Source of the DNA: Bacillota bacterium
GTDB lineage: Bacteria; Bacillota; Dehalobacteriia; UBA4068; UBA4997
Assembly: GCA_021771915.1 (NCBI GenBank)
Contig: JAETNY010000003.1
Coordinates: 1 to 64,000, forward strand
DNA length: 64,000 nt
Direction of reading: 5' to 3'
How positions within the stretch are numbered: the first letter of the stretch is position 1; every line of letters starts with the position of its first letter. Position numbers and translations under genes: made by a program. Below, in pieces: positions 27,735-36,000 of the stretch. The notes below the pieces were generated by a model. It was not told the origin of the DNA. It made no database searches and saw nothing but the letters and a program-made list of their open reading frames with translations.

Positions 27735-28995
27735 CTTTGACCTCCACCTCTTTTACAAGGTCGGAGTACATAAATTTCTCTCCGTTTCGGATCACATATA
27801 CGCTGTCAGGGTCACCGCCATCTTCCACGAATCTGCGTAAGATAACAGATGCATACTTCTCATCCAGTTCCATCGTGTGGCAGATGCGGTTGGTCTGCTC
27901 ACATGCCATCAGGGTAGAACCGCTGCCGCCAAAGGTATCAATGACGATGGCATTTTCCTGACTGGAATTGCCAATGGGATATGCCAGAAGGTCAAGGGGC
28001 TTTGAAGTCGGATGATTCTTGTTTTTCTTCGGCTTGTCAAAATTCCAGATGGTAGTCTGGTTTCTTCCTGCGTTCTTGCTCCAGTAATGCTTGCCGTTCT
28101 GAAGGAAACCGTACAAGACGGGTTCATGCTGCCATTGGTAATCGGATCGTCCAAGCACCAGACTGTTTTTCACCCAGATGCAGCATCCGGCAAGATGGAA
28201 ACCTGCATCCACAAATGCCTTGCGGAAATTGAGTCCTTCCGTATCGGCATGGAACACATAAGCTGCACCGCCTTTTTCCAGGTTCGCCGCCATGTTCTGA
28301 AATGCCGAAAGCAGAAATTCATAAAACTTGTCATTTGCCATCTTATCGTTCTTGATGGAAAGTCCATCGGAACTTTCAAAGGCCACATTGTAAGGCGGGT
28401 CTGTTACAATGAGGTTGGCTTTCTTACCATCCATAAGAGCGGCTACATCTTCAGCGGATGCGGCATCACCGCACATAAGACGGTGCCTGCCGACCGTCCA
28501 GATATCCCCACGCTGTACAAAGGACGCCTTCTCAAGGGCGGCGGACAAATCGAAATCATCGTCTTCTGCCTCAGACTTATCATCTCCTGCGAAAAGGTCA
28601 GCAATCTCATCATCGTTAAAGCCTGTCAGCCCCACATCGAAGTCCATGCCCTGCAAGGCTTCAATCTCGATTCTCAAGAGTTCCTCATCCCATCCTGCAT
28701 CCTGGGCAAATCGGTTGTCCGCAATGATGTAGGCTTTCTTCTGTGCTTCGGTAAGGTAATCCACAAACACGCAAGGAACTTCCTCAATGCCTTCTTCCTT
28801 GGCAGCCATCACTCTGCCGTGTCCGGCAATGATGCCATAGTCACGGTCGATGATAACGGGATTTACAAAGCCGAACTCACGCAGGGAGGAACGCAGCTTT
28901 GTAATCTGTTCCGGGGAGTGGGTTCTCGCATTATTGATATATGGTACTAATTTGGAGAGCGGAACAAGCTGCATCTCCGTAGTTGTTTTTGCCAT
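27727..28995 (-). CDS. ParB-N/DNA N6-adenine or N4-cytosine methyltransferase fusion
   Basis: About 422 residues. The N-terminal 110 residues form a ParB-like nuclease/CTPase-fold domain (YGIIAGHGRVMAAKEEGIEEVP). A beta-class methyltransferase follows, with LIVTDPPYNVAF (DPPY) before IDTFGGSGSTLMACEQ (SAM-binding FGGSGST). The fusion is common in Firmicutes phages. The start at 28995 shares a TGATG with the end of metK, and the stop overlaps the cytosine methyltransferase start, so all three form one translational unit. DPPY favours adenine as target. Confidence 0.9.
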   Translation of the reverse strand: MAKTTTEMQLVPLSKLVPYINNARTHSPEQITKLRSSLREFGFVNPVIIDRDYGIIAGHGRVMAAKEEGIEEVPCVFVDYLTEAQKKAYIIADNRFAQDAGWDEELLRIEIEALQGMDFDVGLTGFNDDEIADLFAGDDKSEAEDDDFDLSAALEKASFVQRGDIWTVGRHRLMCGDAASAEDVAALMDGKKANLIVTDPPYNVAFESSDGLSIKNDKMANDKFYEFLLSAFQNMAANLEKGGAAYVFHADTEGLNFRKAFVDAGFHLAGCCIWVKNSLVLGRSDYQWQHEPVLYGFLQNGKHYWSKNAGRNQTTIWNFDKPKKNKNHPTSKPLDLLAYPIGNSSQENAIVIDTFGGSGSTLMACEQTNRICHTMELDEKYASVILRRFVEDGGDPDSVYVIRNGEKFMYSDLVKEVEVKDE

Positions 28996-29777
28996 CAGAA
29001 CAACCCCCATTCCGCAAATTTCTCAAATCCACCCAGGGAGTTGATGTACTCTCTTGCTTCTTCCACGATTTCAGAATAAGGCATGCCATCCACAGTATCA
29101 TCACCGATGGCACAGGAAAGCACCACAGGCTGGCCTGTTTTCTGCGCCTTCAAAAATGCGTGGATGTTTACGGATACATCCGCCTTGGATTGGTCTTTGC
29201 CATGCAGACCGCCGCCCGTGACGGACTGTGCCATATCAGAACCAAGCTTTCTGTTGGTTGCGCCGGTATCAACATCCGTGCCGCCAGTCCAGTCACCGAT
29301 AGGATTGATATCTGCCCCCGGGTACTTCTTTCGAAGTTCTTTCGTCTTTGCATTACTCTGGCAGATGATGAGTCTCTCGCCATCCATAATGTACTTGCCA
29401 TCACAGGGATAAGCTTTGTAGATATCCCTTGCAATTGCAGAGAGTTTCTTCTCCTCATCCGTCAAAGGCACACCTTTGAAGATGCCGTTATCTCCGCAGC
29501 GGAAACCATCCGCCTGATTATCCGCCAGATGTTTATCCTGGGGTTTGATGTCAGAAATAACAGCCATCTGTCCGGCAATGCGGTGGACGATTCTCTTAAT
29601 CTGTTCTGCAAAAATGTCTGCACTTGTTTCTACGATTACATAGCAGACACCGTGTCCGATGAGTACCTCAACGGCAATCTTCGGATCTTTTTCTGTTTTA
29701 TACACCAGGTCAACGATTGCACCTGCGATTCTGTCTGCCACTTTATCAGGGTGGCATGGATTTACTTTTTCAATCAT
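28995..29777 (-). CDS. metK: Phage S-adenosylmethionine synthetase, short form
   Basis: This 260-residue protein retains MetK hallmarks: EKVNPCHPDKVADRIAGAIVD (the HPDK box), VDTGATNRKLGSDMAQ, and TGGGLHGKDQSKADVSV (the phosphate-binding GGG and GKD loops). Bacterial MetK has about 390 residues, so one region is condensed. It makes SAM from methionine and ATP. The ORF is translationally linked to two SAM-dependent DNA methyltransferases, which suggests local supply of the methyl donor during infection. That link is inference; the gene order is seen. Confidence 0.85.
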   Translation of the reverse strand: MIEKVNPCHPDKVADRIAGAIVDLVYKTEKDPKIAVEVLIGHGVCYVIVETSADIFAEQIKRIVHRIAGQMAVISDIKPQDKHLADNQADGFRCGDNGIFKGVPLTDEEKKLSAIARDIYKAYPCDGKYIMDGERLIICQSNAKTKELRKKYPGADINPIGDWTGGTDVDTGATNRKLGSDMAQSVTGGGLHGKDQSKADVSVNIHAFLKAQKTGQPVVLSCAIGDDTVDGMPYSEIVEEAREYINSLGGFEKFAEWGLF

Positions 29778-29779
29778 AG

Positions 29780-30319
29780 TCAGTGTCCTTTCCGGGCGCG
29801 CAGCAAGCGCTCCATTACATCATCCTGCGGAGTTGCTCCCGTATACTCAATGGAGCAGTTCTCCTTTACAATCTGGTAAATCTGATACCAGGACTGGTTT
29901 GCCTGTTTTGTGAACTGCTGAAGCATGGATACATACGGACTCTGGCAAGCCGCCCCGGTCGTTGGGTGCTTTGCCAGGAAACCATATTCCGAAATTGCCT
30001 GCTCGCATTGAATCTGTCTTGCAACGCTCATGGCATACTGATTGATCAGCAGCGTATTCACATATTCGGTGCATCCGACCTTCTTGAGCCAGTTCCATGT
30101 TTCCTGGAAGATTTCTTCCGCACACAGATCTGTCCCACTTTTCTGCTTTGCTTTCATGTAGTCCTTCACAGGGGGCATATCCACACCCGTGAGTTCGGAC
30201 GCATCTGGCAGGTCGATGACGGTAGCAGTCTTGCCCACAGAGATTTTCTCTGTCAGAGCCTTGCGTTTTGGCCCGCTACCGGGTCTTGCACCGCCTCTCA
30301 TCGTTCCGTCTTTTGCCAC
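29780..30319 (-). CDS. terS: Terminase small subunit, P27 family
   Basis: This 179-residue protein starts MAKDGTMRGGARPGSGPKRKALTEK, the basic Gly/Arg-rich N-terminus of P27-type small terminases. It continues with a helical core (FQETWNWLKKVGCTEYVNTLLINQYA). It recognises the packaging site and recruits the large subunit. Unusually, metK, the methyltransferases and small genes separate it from terL by about 5.4 kb. Confidence 0.85.
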   Translation of the reverse strand: MAKDGTMRGGARPGSGPKRKALTEKISVGKTATVIDLPDASELTGVDMPPVKDYMKAKQKSGTDLCAEEIFQETWNWLKKVGCTEYVNTLLINQYAMSVARQIQCEQAISEYGFLAKHPTTGAACQSPYVSMLQQFTKQANQSWYQIYQIVKENCSIEYTGATPQDDVMERLLRARKGH

Positions 30320-30376
30320 TCGATTTTCACCTCCTCACGGGACCTTTCCTTATAGGCCCTTTGAATAGCAATTTTT

Positions 30377-30395
30377 GCGCGTGTGACCCTCGCGC
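30377..30395. other. G/C-rich inverted repeat in the HNH-terS gap (possible cos region)
   Basis: GCGCG and CGCGC are separated by 9 bp in the 122-bp gap between the HNH and terS genes. HNH-containing HK97-type phages usually cut cos near this position. No cos overhang can be read from sequence alone. Confidence 0.25.
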
Positions 30396-30441
30396 CGTTC
30401 CCCGGGATCTTAATGCGTAGAGATTTCTACCGCCCCTGGGG

Positions 30442-30810
30442 TCATGCATTGTGCCATCTGTCACCGCTCTTGGCGTGGATTCTTGCATGACAGGACTTGC
30501 AAAGTGCAATGAGATTCTCTCTGTCATGAGTGCCGCCTTGAGATAACGGCAGCTTGTGGTGGATCTCTTCGGTCGGTACATAGATACCATTCTTCAAGCA
30601 CTCCTCACACATCGGATGGCTTGCAGCATAGCTGTCCCTGATTCTTTTCCATGCTCGTCCATACCTGCGTTTGATGGCGAGGTCACGGTCATAGCGTTCG
30701 TATCGTTTGTTCTCTTCCTTCTGGTGTTCCTCGCAGAACCTGCCATCAGTCAGGTTGGGACAGCCGGGATGTGAACATGGTCGTTTCGGCCTTCTCGGCA
30801 CTGTCCTCAC
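30442..30810 (-). CDS. HNH endonuclease (packaging-associated)
   Basis: This 122-residue protein has a His-Cys zinc-type HNH domain: CEECLKNGIYVP, then EEIHHKLPLSQGGTHDRENLIALC and KSCHARIH. A second Cys/His set at the N-terminus (CSHPGCPNLTDGRFCEEH) may bind zinc. In cos-packaging HK97-type phages an HNH nuclease encoded next to terminase is needed for specific end cleavage. It is the first gene of the late transcript. Confidence 0.9.
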   Translation of the reverse strand: MRTVPRRPKRPCSHPGCPNLTDGRFCEEHQKEENKRYERYDRDLAIKRRYGRAWKRIRDSYAASHPMCEECLKNGIYVPTEEIHHKLPLSQGGTHDRENLIALCKSCHARIHAKSGDRWHNA

Positions 30811-30820
30811 TTCCTTCCGG

Positions 30821-30860
30821 GTAAAACAAAAGCCCCAGGGGATTTCTCCCTTGAGGCTTC
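30821..30860 (-). terminator. Intrinsic terminator at the head of the late operon
   Basis: Minus-strand AAGCCTCAAGGG and CCCCTGGGGCTT form a 12-bp stem with one mismatch, followed by TTTGTTTT. It lies about 20-30 nt downstream of the presumed late transcription start (-10 at 30888-30893) and upstream of the HNH start. Confidence 0.8.
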
Positions 30861-30887
30861 GTTCATCATACAGTTTTCTATACTACC

Positions 30888-30931
30888 ATTATACCTATAA
30901 GGACTGTGCCATTCTCTGCCAAAGTGTGCCA
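30888..30931 (-). promoter_or_regulatory. Late promoter with three 10-bp-phased TGGCA repeats
   Basis: A perfect -10 box TATAAT occupies 30893-30888 on the minus strand, but there is no -35 box (GAGAAT at the expected place). Three TGGCA repeats start at 30931, 30921 and 30911, with exactly 10-bp spacing. A further GGCACAG in the opposite orientation lies at 30943-30949. The layout suggests an activator- or antiterminator-dependent promoter. Confidence 0.6.
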
Positions 30932-30935
30932 ACTT

Positions 30936-31349
30936 TCAGTCCGGCACAGAAAAGTTCTGCAGTGCAGAAGAATGGGTACAATGCACGGTGCGTACAGACG
31001 CATTTAACAGCACACCGATTTCTTCCCACGAATGGTTATCCAGGTATCTATAACGGAGAAGAAGACGTTCATCCACATTGGACAGTTTCTCGATAGCATC
31101 TTCCATCTCTGCCTTGAGGTCAACAAGGGGGTCAATCTCATGATTGATTTTCTCCTGGTAGTCCATAATCTTAAACAGCACCTTTGTGAAAGGAGCATCC
31201 GTTGGTCTGTTGGGAGAAGGAATATGTTATCCGTAGCTGACTCCCTGGATGCGGGTGGAAAGGTCACGCAGGTTTTCCAGTTCCTCGATATGGGAGTTAA
31301 TTCTCTCGTTCAGGCGGTAGGCCTGTCTTAAATATTCCTTTGCGGTCAT
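30936..31349 (-). pseudogene. DUF1492-type late regulator, interrupted by one in-frame stop
   Basis: The frame from the ATG at 31349 encodes EYLRQAYRLNERINSHIEELENL, then a TAA (31227-31229, codon 41). It continues in the same frame through RPTDAPFTKVLFKIMDYQEK to a sigma-region-4-like HTH (YRYLDNHSWEEIGVLLNASVRTVH). DUF1492 proteins are encoded just before late genes in Firmicutes phages and resemble ArpU-type late activators. The second half could start at an internal codon and keep the HTH. Its end abuts the repeat-bearing late promoter, the likely target (inference). Confidence 0.75.
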
Positions 31350-31570
31350 TTTTTCAAAGCCTCCTCTCTCAGTCTTCGTATAAGGAATTCACTATCCATG
31401 ATTGTAAGTGCCGCATACCAGGAGGAACGAAAGAAACGCTCACACTCAGTCACGGTACTTTTGGCATTTACATTTGCGGGTGATTTTTTCAGTATCTTTA
31501 ACGCTGCCATATAGTCCTTGGCAGCTGTTGTAATAATGGCATTTGCAAGGCTTTCATAAGGGTCAGCCAT
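31346..31570 (-). CDS. Small phage protein of unknown function
   Basis: About 74 residues (MADPYESLANAIITTAAKDYMAALK), all-helical and Lys/Ala-rich. The ATG at 31570 has GGAGG 7 bp upstream, and the stop overlaps the next start (ATGA). It is often found between the helicase and the DUF1492 gene in related phages. Role unknown. Confidence 0.6.
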   Translation of the reverse strand: MADPYESLANAIITTAAKDYMAALKILKKSPANVNAKSTVTECERFFRSSWYAALTIMDSEFLIRRLREEALKK

Positions 31571-31575
31571 AAGCA

Positions 31576-32922
31576 TCACCTCCGAAGCCTTGCTTTGACA
31601 GCATCGATAAGGTCGGACTGTGTTTTCTCTTTTCTACGAAGTGCTTTCATCACATCTTTATCGATGGTGTCCTTTGCAATGATGTGGTGTATGACCACTG
31701 TTTCCGTCTGACCCTGGCGGTGGAGTCTGGCATTGGTCTGCTGATACAGTTCCAAAGACCAGGTAAGTCCAAACCACACAAGGGTGCTGCCACCGCTTTG
31801 CAGGTTCAGTCCATGTCCGGCACTCGCAGGATGTATCATGGCAACAGGTATCTCGCCTTTATTCCAGTCCTTGATATCCTGGGAGGTCTTTATCTCACGG
31901 ACCTTAAACCGTTCCTTGATTCTATGCAAATCGTGGTTATACCAGTAGGCAATCAGAACGGGTTTGCCGTTTGCACCTTCGATGAGGTCTTCCAAAGCAT
32001 CCAGTTTGCGGTCGTGGATCTTCACGATTTCCTTATCTTCGGTATAGACAGCACCGTTTGCCATCTGCAGAAGTTTCCCGGAAAGAGCCGCTGCATTTAC
32101 CGCATCGATTTCTTCCTCTTCCAGGGAAATGACCATCTCATCACGCATTTCCTCATAAAGACTTCTTTCTTTTTCAGAAAGCACCACCGGAACTTCGTTT
32201 ATCACACATTCAGGCATTTTCAGAAAATCTGCCGAATTCATGGAAATCGTAATATCCGAAATCAGCTGGTAGATAAGTTTCTCCGCTCCCGGCTTTGGCT
32301 TATAGGAAAAAATCATCTGCTGATTCCGCTTATCCGGCACAAAGAACATAATTCGATAGTTCGTTATGTACCGACCGAGCCTTTGCCCCATATCCAGGAT
32401 TCGAAATTCTGCCCACAGATCCATCAGCCCGTTACTGGATGGCGTCCCCGTAAGTCCCACCATCCTTTTTATCCTTGGTCTAACTTTCAGCAGGCTCTTG
32501 AATCGTTTGGCTGAGTAGGATTTGAATGAGGAAAGTTCATCAATGACCACCATATCGAAATCAAAGGGAATGCCGCTCTTTGAAATGAGCCAGTCCACAT
32601 TTTCTCTGTTAATGAGGTAGATGTGGGTGGGTCTGTTTAAGGCAGCTATCCTTTCAGCCTCTGTTCCGATGACCACCGAATAAGTAAGACCTTTTAAGTG
32701 ATCCCATTTTTCAATCTCCGCAGGCCATGTATCCCTTGCTACCCGAAGAGGTGCAATGACCAGAACGCTTTCCACTTCAAAACGGTTCAGCATCAGTTCA
32801 TAGATGGCAGTCAGGGTGCAGACACTTTTTCCAAGTCCCATTTCTAAAAGCACTGCCGCCACCGGATGTTCCAATATGAAGTTGGTCGCATAGGTCTGAT
32901 AATCATGGGGATGATATTGCAT
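31576..32922 (-). CDS. SNF2-type DEAD/DEAH-box helicase
   Basis: About 448 residues with helicase motifs in order: VAAVLLEMGLGKSVCTLTAI (motif I), FDMVVIDELSSFKS (motif II, DELS), GLTGTPSSNGLMDLW (motif III), HPASAGHGLNLQSGG and ARLHRQGQTETV (motif VI). It is an ATP-driven DNA translocase used in phage replication or recombination. ATG at 32922 has GGAGG upstream. The C-terminus overlaps the next gene's ribosome-binding site. Confidence 0.9.
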   Translation of the reverse strand: MQYHPHDYQTYATNFILEHPVAAVLLEMGLGKSVCTLTAIYELMLNRFEVESVLVIAPLRVARDTWPAEIEKWDHLKGLTYSVVIGTEAERIAALNRPTHIYLINRENVDWLISKSGIPFDFDMVVIDELSSFKSYSAKRFKSLLKVRPRIKRMVGLTGTPSSNGLMDLWAEFRILDMGQRLGRYITNYRIMFFVPDKRNQQMIFSYKPKPGAEKLIYQLISDITISMNSADFLKMPECVINEVPVVLSEKERSLYEEMRDEMVISLEEEEIDAVNAAALSGKLLQMANGAVYTEDKEIVKIHDRKLDALEDLIEGANGKPVLIAYWYNHDLHRIKERFKVREIKTSQDIKDWNKGEIPVAMIHPASAGHGLNLQSGGSTLVWFGLTWSLELYQQTNARLHRQGQTETVVIHHIIAKDTIDKDVMKALRRKEKTQSDLIDAVKARLRR

Positions 32923-33184
32923 CAATTACACCTCCTATCTGCTCTTTGGCATCAATCACATAGCAGGGAATACCAAGAGCGGTAATCTGTTTCATTCTTC
33001 GTATCTGTAATGGCCTCGGCTTTTTACCGGGAGCCTTTAATTCCACAAAGGCACACTTCCCAAAAGGTAGAAGCACCAGTCTGTCCGGCACACCGTCCAT
33101 GCCCGGACAAGTAAACTTCATGCAAAGCCCACCCACTTTCCTGACGGAGCGGACAAGGGCCTGCTCGACTTCTTTTTCACGCAT
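32903..33184 (-). CDS. VRR-NUC domain nuclease
   Basis: This 93-residue stand-alone VRR-NUC protein has the PD-(D/E)XK core GMDGVPDRLVLLPFGKCAFVELKAPGKKP, then RRMKQITALGIPCYVI. It is a small structure-specific nuclease, probably for branched DNA in replication or packaging. The ATG at 33184 has GGAGG 7 bp upstream. The gene overlaps the helicase start by 20 bp. Confidence 0.9.
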   Translation of the reverse strand: MREKEVEQALVRSVRKVGGLCMKFTCPGMDGVPDRLVLLPFGKCAFVELKAPGKKPRPLQIRRMKQITALGIPCYVIDAKEQIGGVIDAISSP

Positions 33185-33215
33185 ATTCCGCACCTCCATC
33201 ACGGCTTAATATTGG

Positions 33216-33318
33216 GTGGTGACACACATAGACGGGTATTTTCCATACTTTTCTATAGACTTGTTTTTTTAGGCTATATAGAAAAGTTAGGTAATATCTT
33301 GTCATAGTGTGTCACCAC
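33216..33318. repeat. Nested inverted repeats between primase and VRR-NUC genes
   Basis: The outer arms GTGGTGACACAC (33216-33227) and GTGTGTCACCAC (33307-33318) are perfect complements. The inner arms ACTTTTCTATAG (33247-33258) and CTATATAGAAAAGT (33274-33287) pair with a TA bulge. An A/T-rich centre with seven T's lies between. This 103-bp cruciform-capable, A/T-rich site next to the primase gene is a candidate replication origin. A structured mRNA segment is the alternative. Confidence 0.55.
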
Positions 33319-33332
33319 GGGGTTCAGGACTC

Positions 33333-35579
33333 CTAGTCAAATTCTGTCTTCAGTCTTACACCTTTGACATATCTGCCTTTTCTGTCCCTGTACCGTTCAA
33401 AGCCGAAGGATTCCAGCGCAGTATAGAAATCTGCGGAACTGCGAACGAACTCACCCACCTGCAGGCAGAAGGAACGGTACTCGTTGTAAAACTCCCCGGA
33501 TTTGGCAACATAGGACTTATCGATCTCGCAGCGTTCATTTAAAAACGCACTCATCCAGTCATTGTTTTCCTTATAGGCATCGATAGCCTCCTGGACTTTC
33601 TGCGGGGCGGTGATATGGAAGTCATCGGCAATGACCTTCTTTGCGCCCTCAATCACCCAGGACAAAATCGCACCGCCGGCCTTCTCAAACAGATAGTCTG
33701 CATAGTTCTTGATATCCGAACTGCCCTCGATCTTGGCACCGAAGGGAATCACAATGAGTCTTCGCCAGGTACCCTTATCGATTGCACCGACCTTTGGCAG
33801 GTGATTGGTATAAAGCACCAGCGTATGGGTAGGAACATAGGAGAATGGATCTTTGTATTTCTTCTCTGCATAGATTTCATCCGTGGAGCAAAGCTGCTTA
33901 ATATTGGATGTGTTGAGTCTCATGCCTTCTTCCAGCTCGGCAGCAATGAGCAGTCTTTTCCCCTTTGCCTCGGCAAGTTCCGGCTTTACATTTCTGCGAC
34001 ATCCTACCGTCAGCATATCGGCAGAGATATTGCCACTATAGGTGCCAAGGACTCTCGACACCACATTCCAGAAGGTAGACTTGCCGTTTCTGCCTTCGCC
34101 ATAGGCAATGATAAGTGCCTCCACATAGACCTTGCCCACTGCGGAAAGGCCTACGATTTTCTGCACATAGTCGATAAGGGCAGCATCGTTCTGGAAGAAA
34201 GTGTTCAGAGCATCCTGCCAGATATCCGCTCCGTCTTTTCCGGGGTCAACAGCGGTCTGCTTGGTAATGAAGTCTTCCGGGTCATGGTCACGCAGACTGC
34301 GGATGCCCTTGCGAAGGTCTATCGTACCGGACGGGCAGTTCAGCAGAAATTCATCCGCATCCAGAAACTTTTGCTCAATCTCAAGCATCGGTCTTGCCTC
34401 TTTTAAAGCAGATGCGATGTATTTGGAGTCACGACGCTTGATAGCATACTTCTTATAAGTCAGTGCATTCTCATACATTTCGAAGGAATGTGCCTGCTGA
34501 CGGTTGAAGGCATTTGCCGCCTTCTTCGGTCCCATTGCTACAAGAATCTCCATTGCACCGTTCTTGTTCATCTCATCCATTGCTTTCTTGATCTCTGCTT
34601 CAGCCTCTTCCAGCTGACGCTCCGTCAGTTCCTGGGATATACCCTGGGACTTCGGTGCGGTTTCTTCCCAAAAGCTGCCGTTATAAACCATGTAATCCGT
34701 AGCAGGCGAAAAGCGAAGTTTCCCTTTGTACTCTCTTGCCAGTACCGTAGCCTGTCCCACATCCGAGAAGTCCTCCGGCTTTAACACGCAGTCGGAGTTA
34801 TAGACCTTCGGGTCGATATAGCCATCCTGCCCGGATACCTTGGTGCCGAACTTGGTGGCGGAGTGCCAGATCTTGTCCAGTTCGGAATCAGCCAGAGGCG
34901 GATTGCACTTTTCCGCTGTTTTCATGAACAGGGCATGGGCCTCATCTGTTGCCCCATATCTCTTGATGAGTTTTCCTGCGATATGGCTCATAGTACTGTT
35001 TCTGCTGCCTTCGCTGATTTCTTCCGTACCGGCGTCAAAGTCTGCGAACTCATCGCGGTCAATGAAGTCAGCCACATTACTTGCCCCGTCATATACTTCA
35101 ATGTCCGGTGAATCGGTGCCGTATAGGAAACGAGCCTCACCCAGGGCATCCGCATCAAAATGCGGGAAGAACTCCTGGATGCGTTTCTTCAGTTCCGCAT
35201 AGGATTTTCCATCTGTCATGGTCGGGATAGGGAAATACACATGGAACTTTGGTCTTGCCGCCTTGCCGTTTTTGACCTTCATGTTGTTGCGACTATAGCT
35301 GACAAGTAAGGAGACATCCGGGAATGCCATCACCACATCCAGGGGATAGATCCAGTCTTTCGAATCATCGGAGTGGTCATTGTCACAGTCCATCGGAAGG
35401 ACATCCGTTTCGAGGAAATTGTCATTGCTGCGGTAGTTGTTCTTATATGCGGCACACACATGATCCCGCTTGATGGCAGCCACGAAAGATGCCGAATCCG
35501 TAATATGAGCCTTATTGGGATATACGCAGTTGGAACTGTCACCGCAGCAGTTTGCGGTATAAAGGGTAAAATCAATCAT
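33333..35579 (-). CDS. Phage/plasmid primase, P4 family (primase-helicase)
   Basis: This 748-residue protein has an archaeo-eukaryotic-type primase N-half (LETDVLPMDCDNDHSDDSKDWI, with a DxD-like catalytic set), a D5-N linker domain, and a superfamily 3 helicase (IIAYGEGRNGKSTFWNVV Walker A, KGKRLLIAAELEEGMRLN, YTNHLPKVGAIDKGTWRR). It primes and unwinds at the phage origin. I chose the ATG at 35579, with AAGGAGG upstream, overlapping the previous stop by 8 bp. Confidence 0.9.
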   Translation of the reverse strand: MIDFTLYTANCCGDSSNCVYPNKAHITDSASFVAAIKRDHVCAAYKNNYRSNDNFLETDVLPMDCDNDHSDDSKDWIYPLDVVMAFPDVSLLVSYSRNNMKVKNGKAARPKFHVYFPIPTMTDGKSYAELKKRIQEFFPHFDADALGEARFLYGTDSPDIEVYDGASNVADFIDRDEFADFDAGTEEISEGSRNSTMSHIAGKLIKRYGATDEAHALFMKTAEKCNPPLADSELDKIWHSATKFGTKVSGQDGYIDPKVYNSDCVLKPEDFSDVGQATVLAREYKGKLRFSPATDYMVYNGSFWEETAPKSQGISQELTERQLEEAEAEIKKAMDEMNKNGAMEILVAMGPKKAANAFNRQQAHSFEMYENALTYKKYAIKRRDSKYIASALKEARPMLEIEQKFLDADEFLLNCPSGTIDLRKGIRSLRDHDPEDFITKQTAVDPGKDGADIWQDALNTFFQNDAALIDYVQKIVGLSAVGKVYVEALIIAYGEGRNGKSTFWNVVSRVLGTYSGNISADMLTVGCRRNVKPELAEAKGKRLLIAAELEEGMRLNTSNIKQLCSTDEIYAEKKYKDPFSYVPTHTLVLYTNHLPKVGAIDKGTWRRLIVIPFGAKIEGSSDIKNYADYLFEKAGGAILSWVIEGAKKVIADDFHITAPQKVQEAIDAYKENNDWMSAFLNERCEIDKSYVAKSGEFYNEYRSFCLQVGEFVRSSADFYTALESFGFERYRDRKGRYVKGVRLKTEFD

Positions 35580-35997
35580 GGGTAACCTCCTTGCAGTTTC
35601 TGTCAAACCATCTGATGGTCTGCTGTCTCTTTTTTGCAATACCGATTTCATGTTCCATGCCCTTGGATATCACATCACCGAACACCCACAGTTCATTGCA
35701 CTTGCCAAGCAGCACATAGTTGAACTGCATGGCATCGGCACGTTCCTTTTGGTTCTCGTCATTCATGAACTGCGGATACAAAAGGTGCGGTGTCACCGGA
35801 ATCGTGTTCTGCTCATAGGCAAAACGGCTGTACTTTCTTGCCTGTTCACTGTTTCTTTCCGTATCACCGGAAAACGGAGAACAGATATAAACGAGTGGGC
35901 GAAAAGCGGACTGCTTGTCCGCCTTTGCCACATTGGTCATAGCCTCATAACTTGTCGGGTCAAAGTAACCTTCTGAATTGAACTTATCGATGTTCAC
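35572..35997 (-). CDS. DUF4406-like (nucleoside deoxyribosyltransferase fold) protein
   Basis: This 141-residue protein contains RPLVYICSPFSGDTERNSEQARKYSRFA and a C-terminal NELWVFGDVISKGMEHEIGIAKK, the two conserved boxes of the DUF4406/N-deoxyribosyltransferase-like fold. A role in nucleotide metabolism or sensing is suggested by the fold, but the substrate is unknown. It is coupled to the primase gene. Confidence 0.75.
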   Translation of the reverse strand: MNIDKFNSEGYFDPTSYEAMTNVAKADKQSAFRPLVYICSPFSGDTERNSEQARKYSRFAYEQNTIPVTPHLLYPQFMNDENQKERADAMQFNYVLLGKCNELWVFGDVISKGMEHEIGIAKKRQQTIRWFDRNCKEVTHD

Positions 35998-36000
35998 GGC

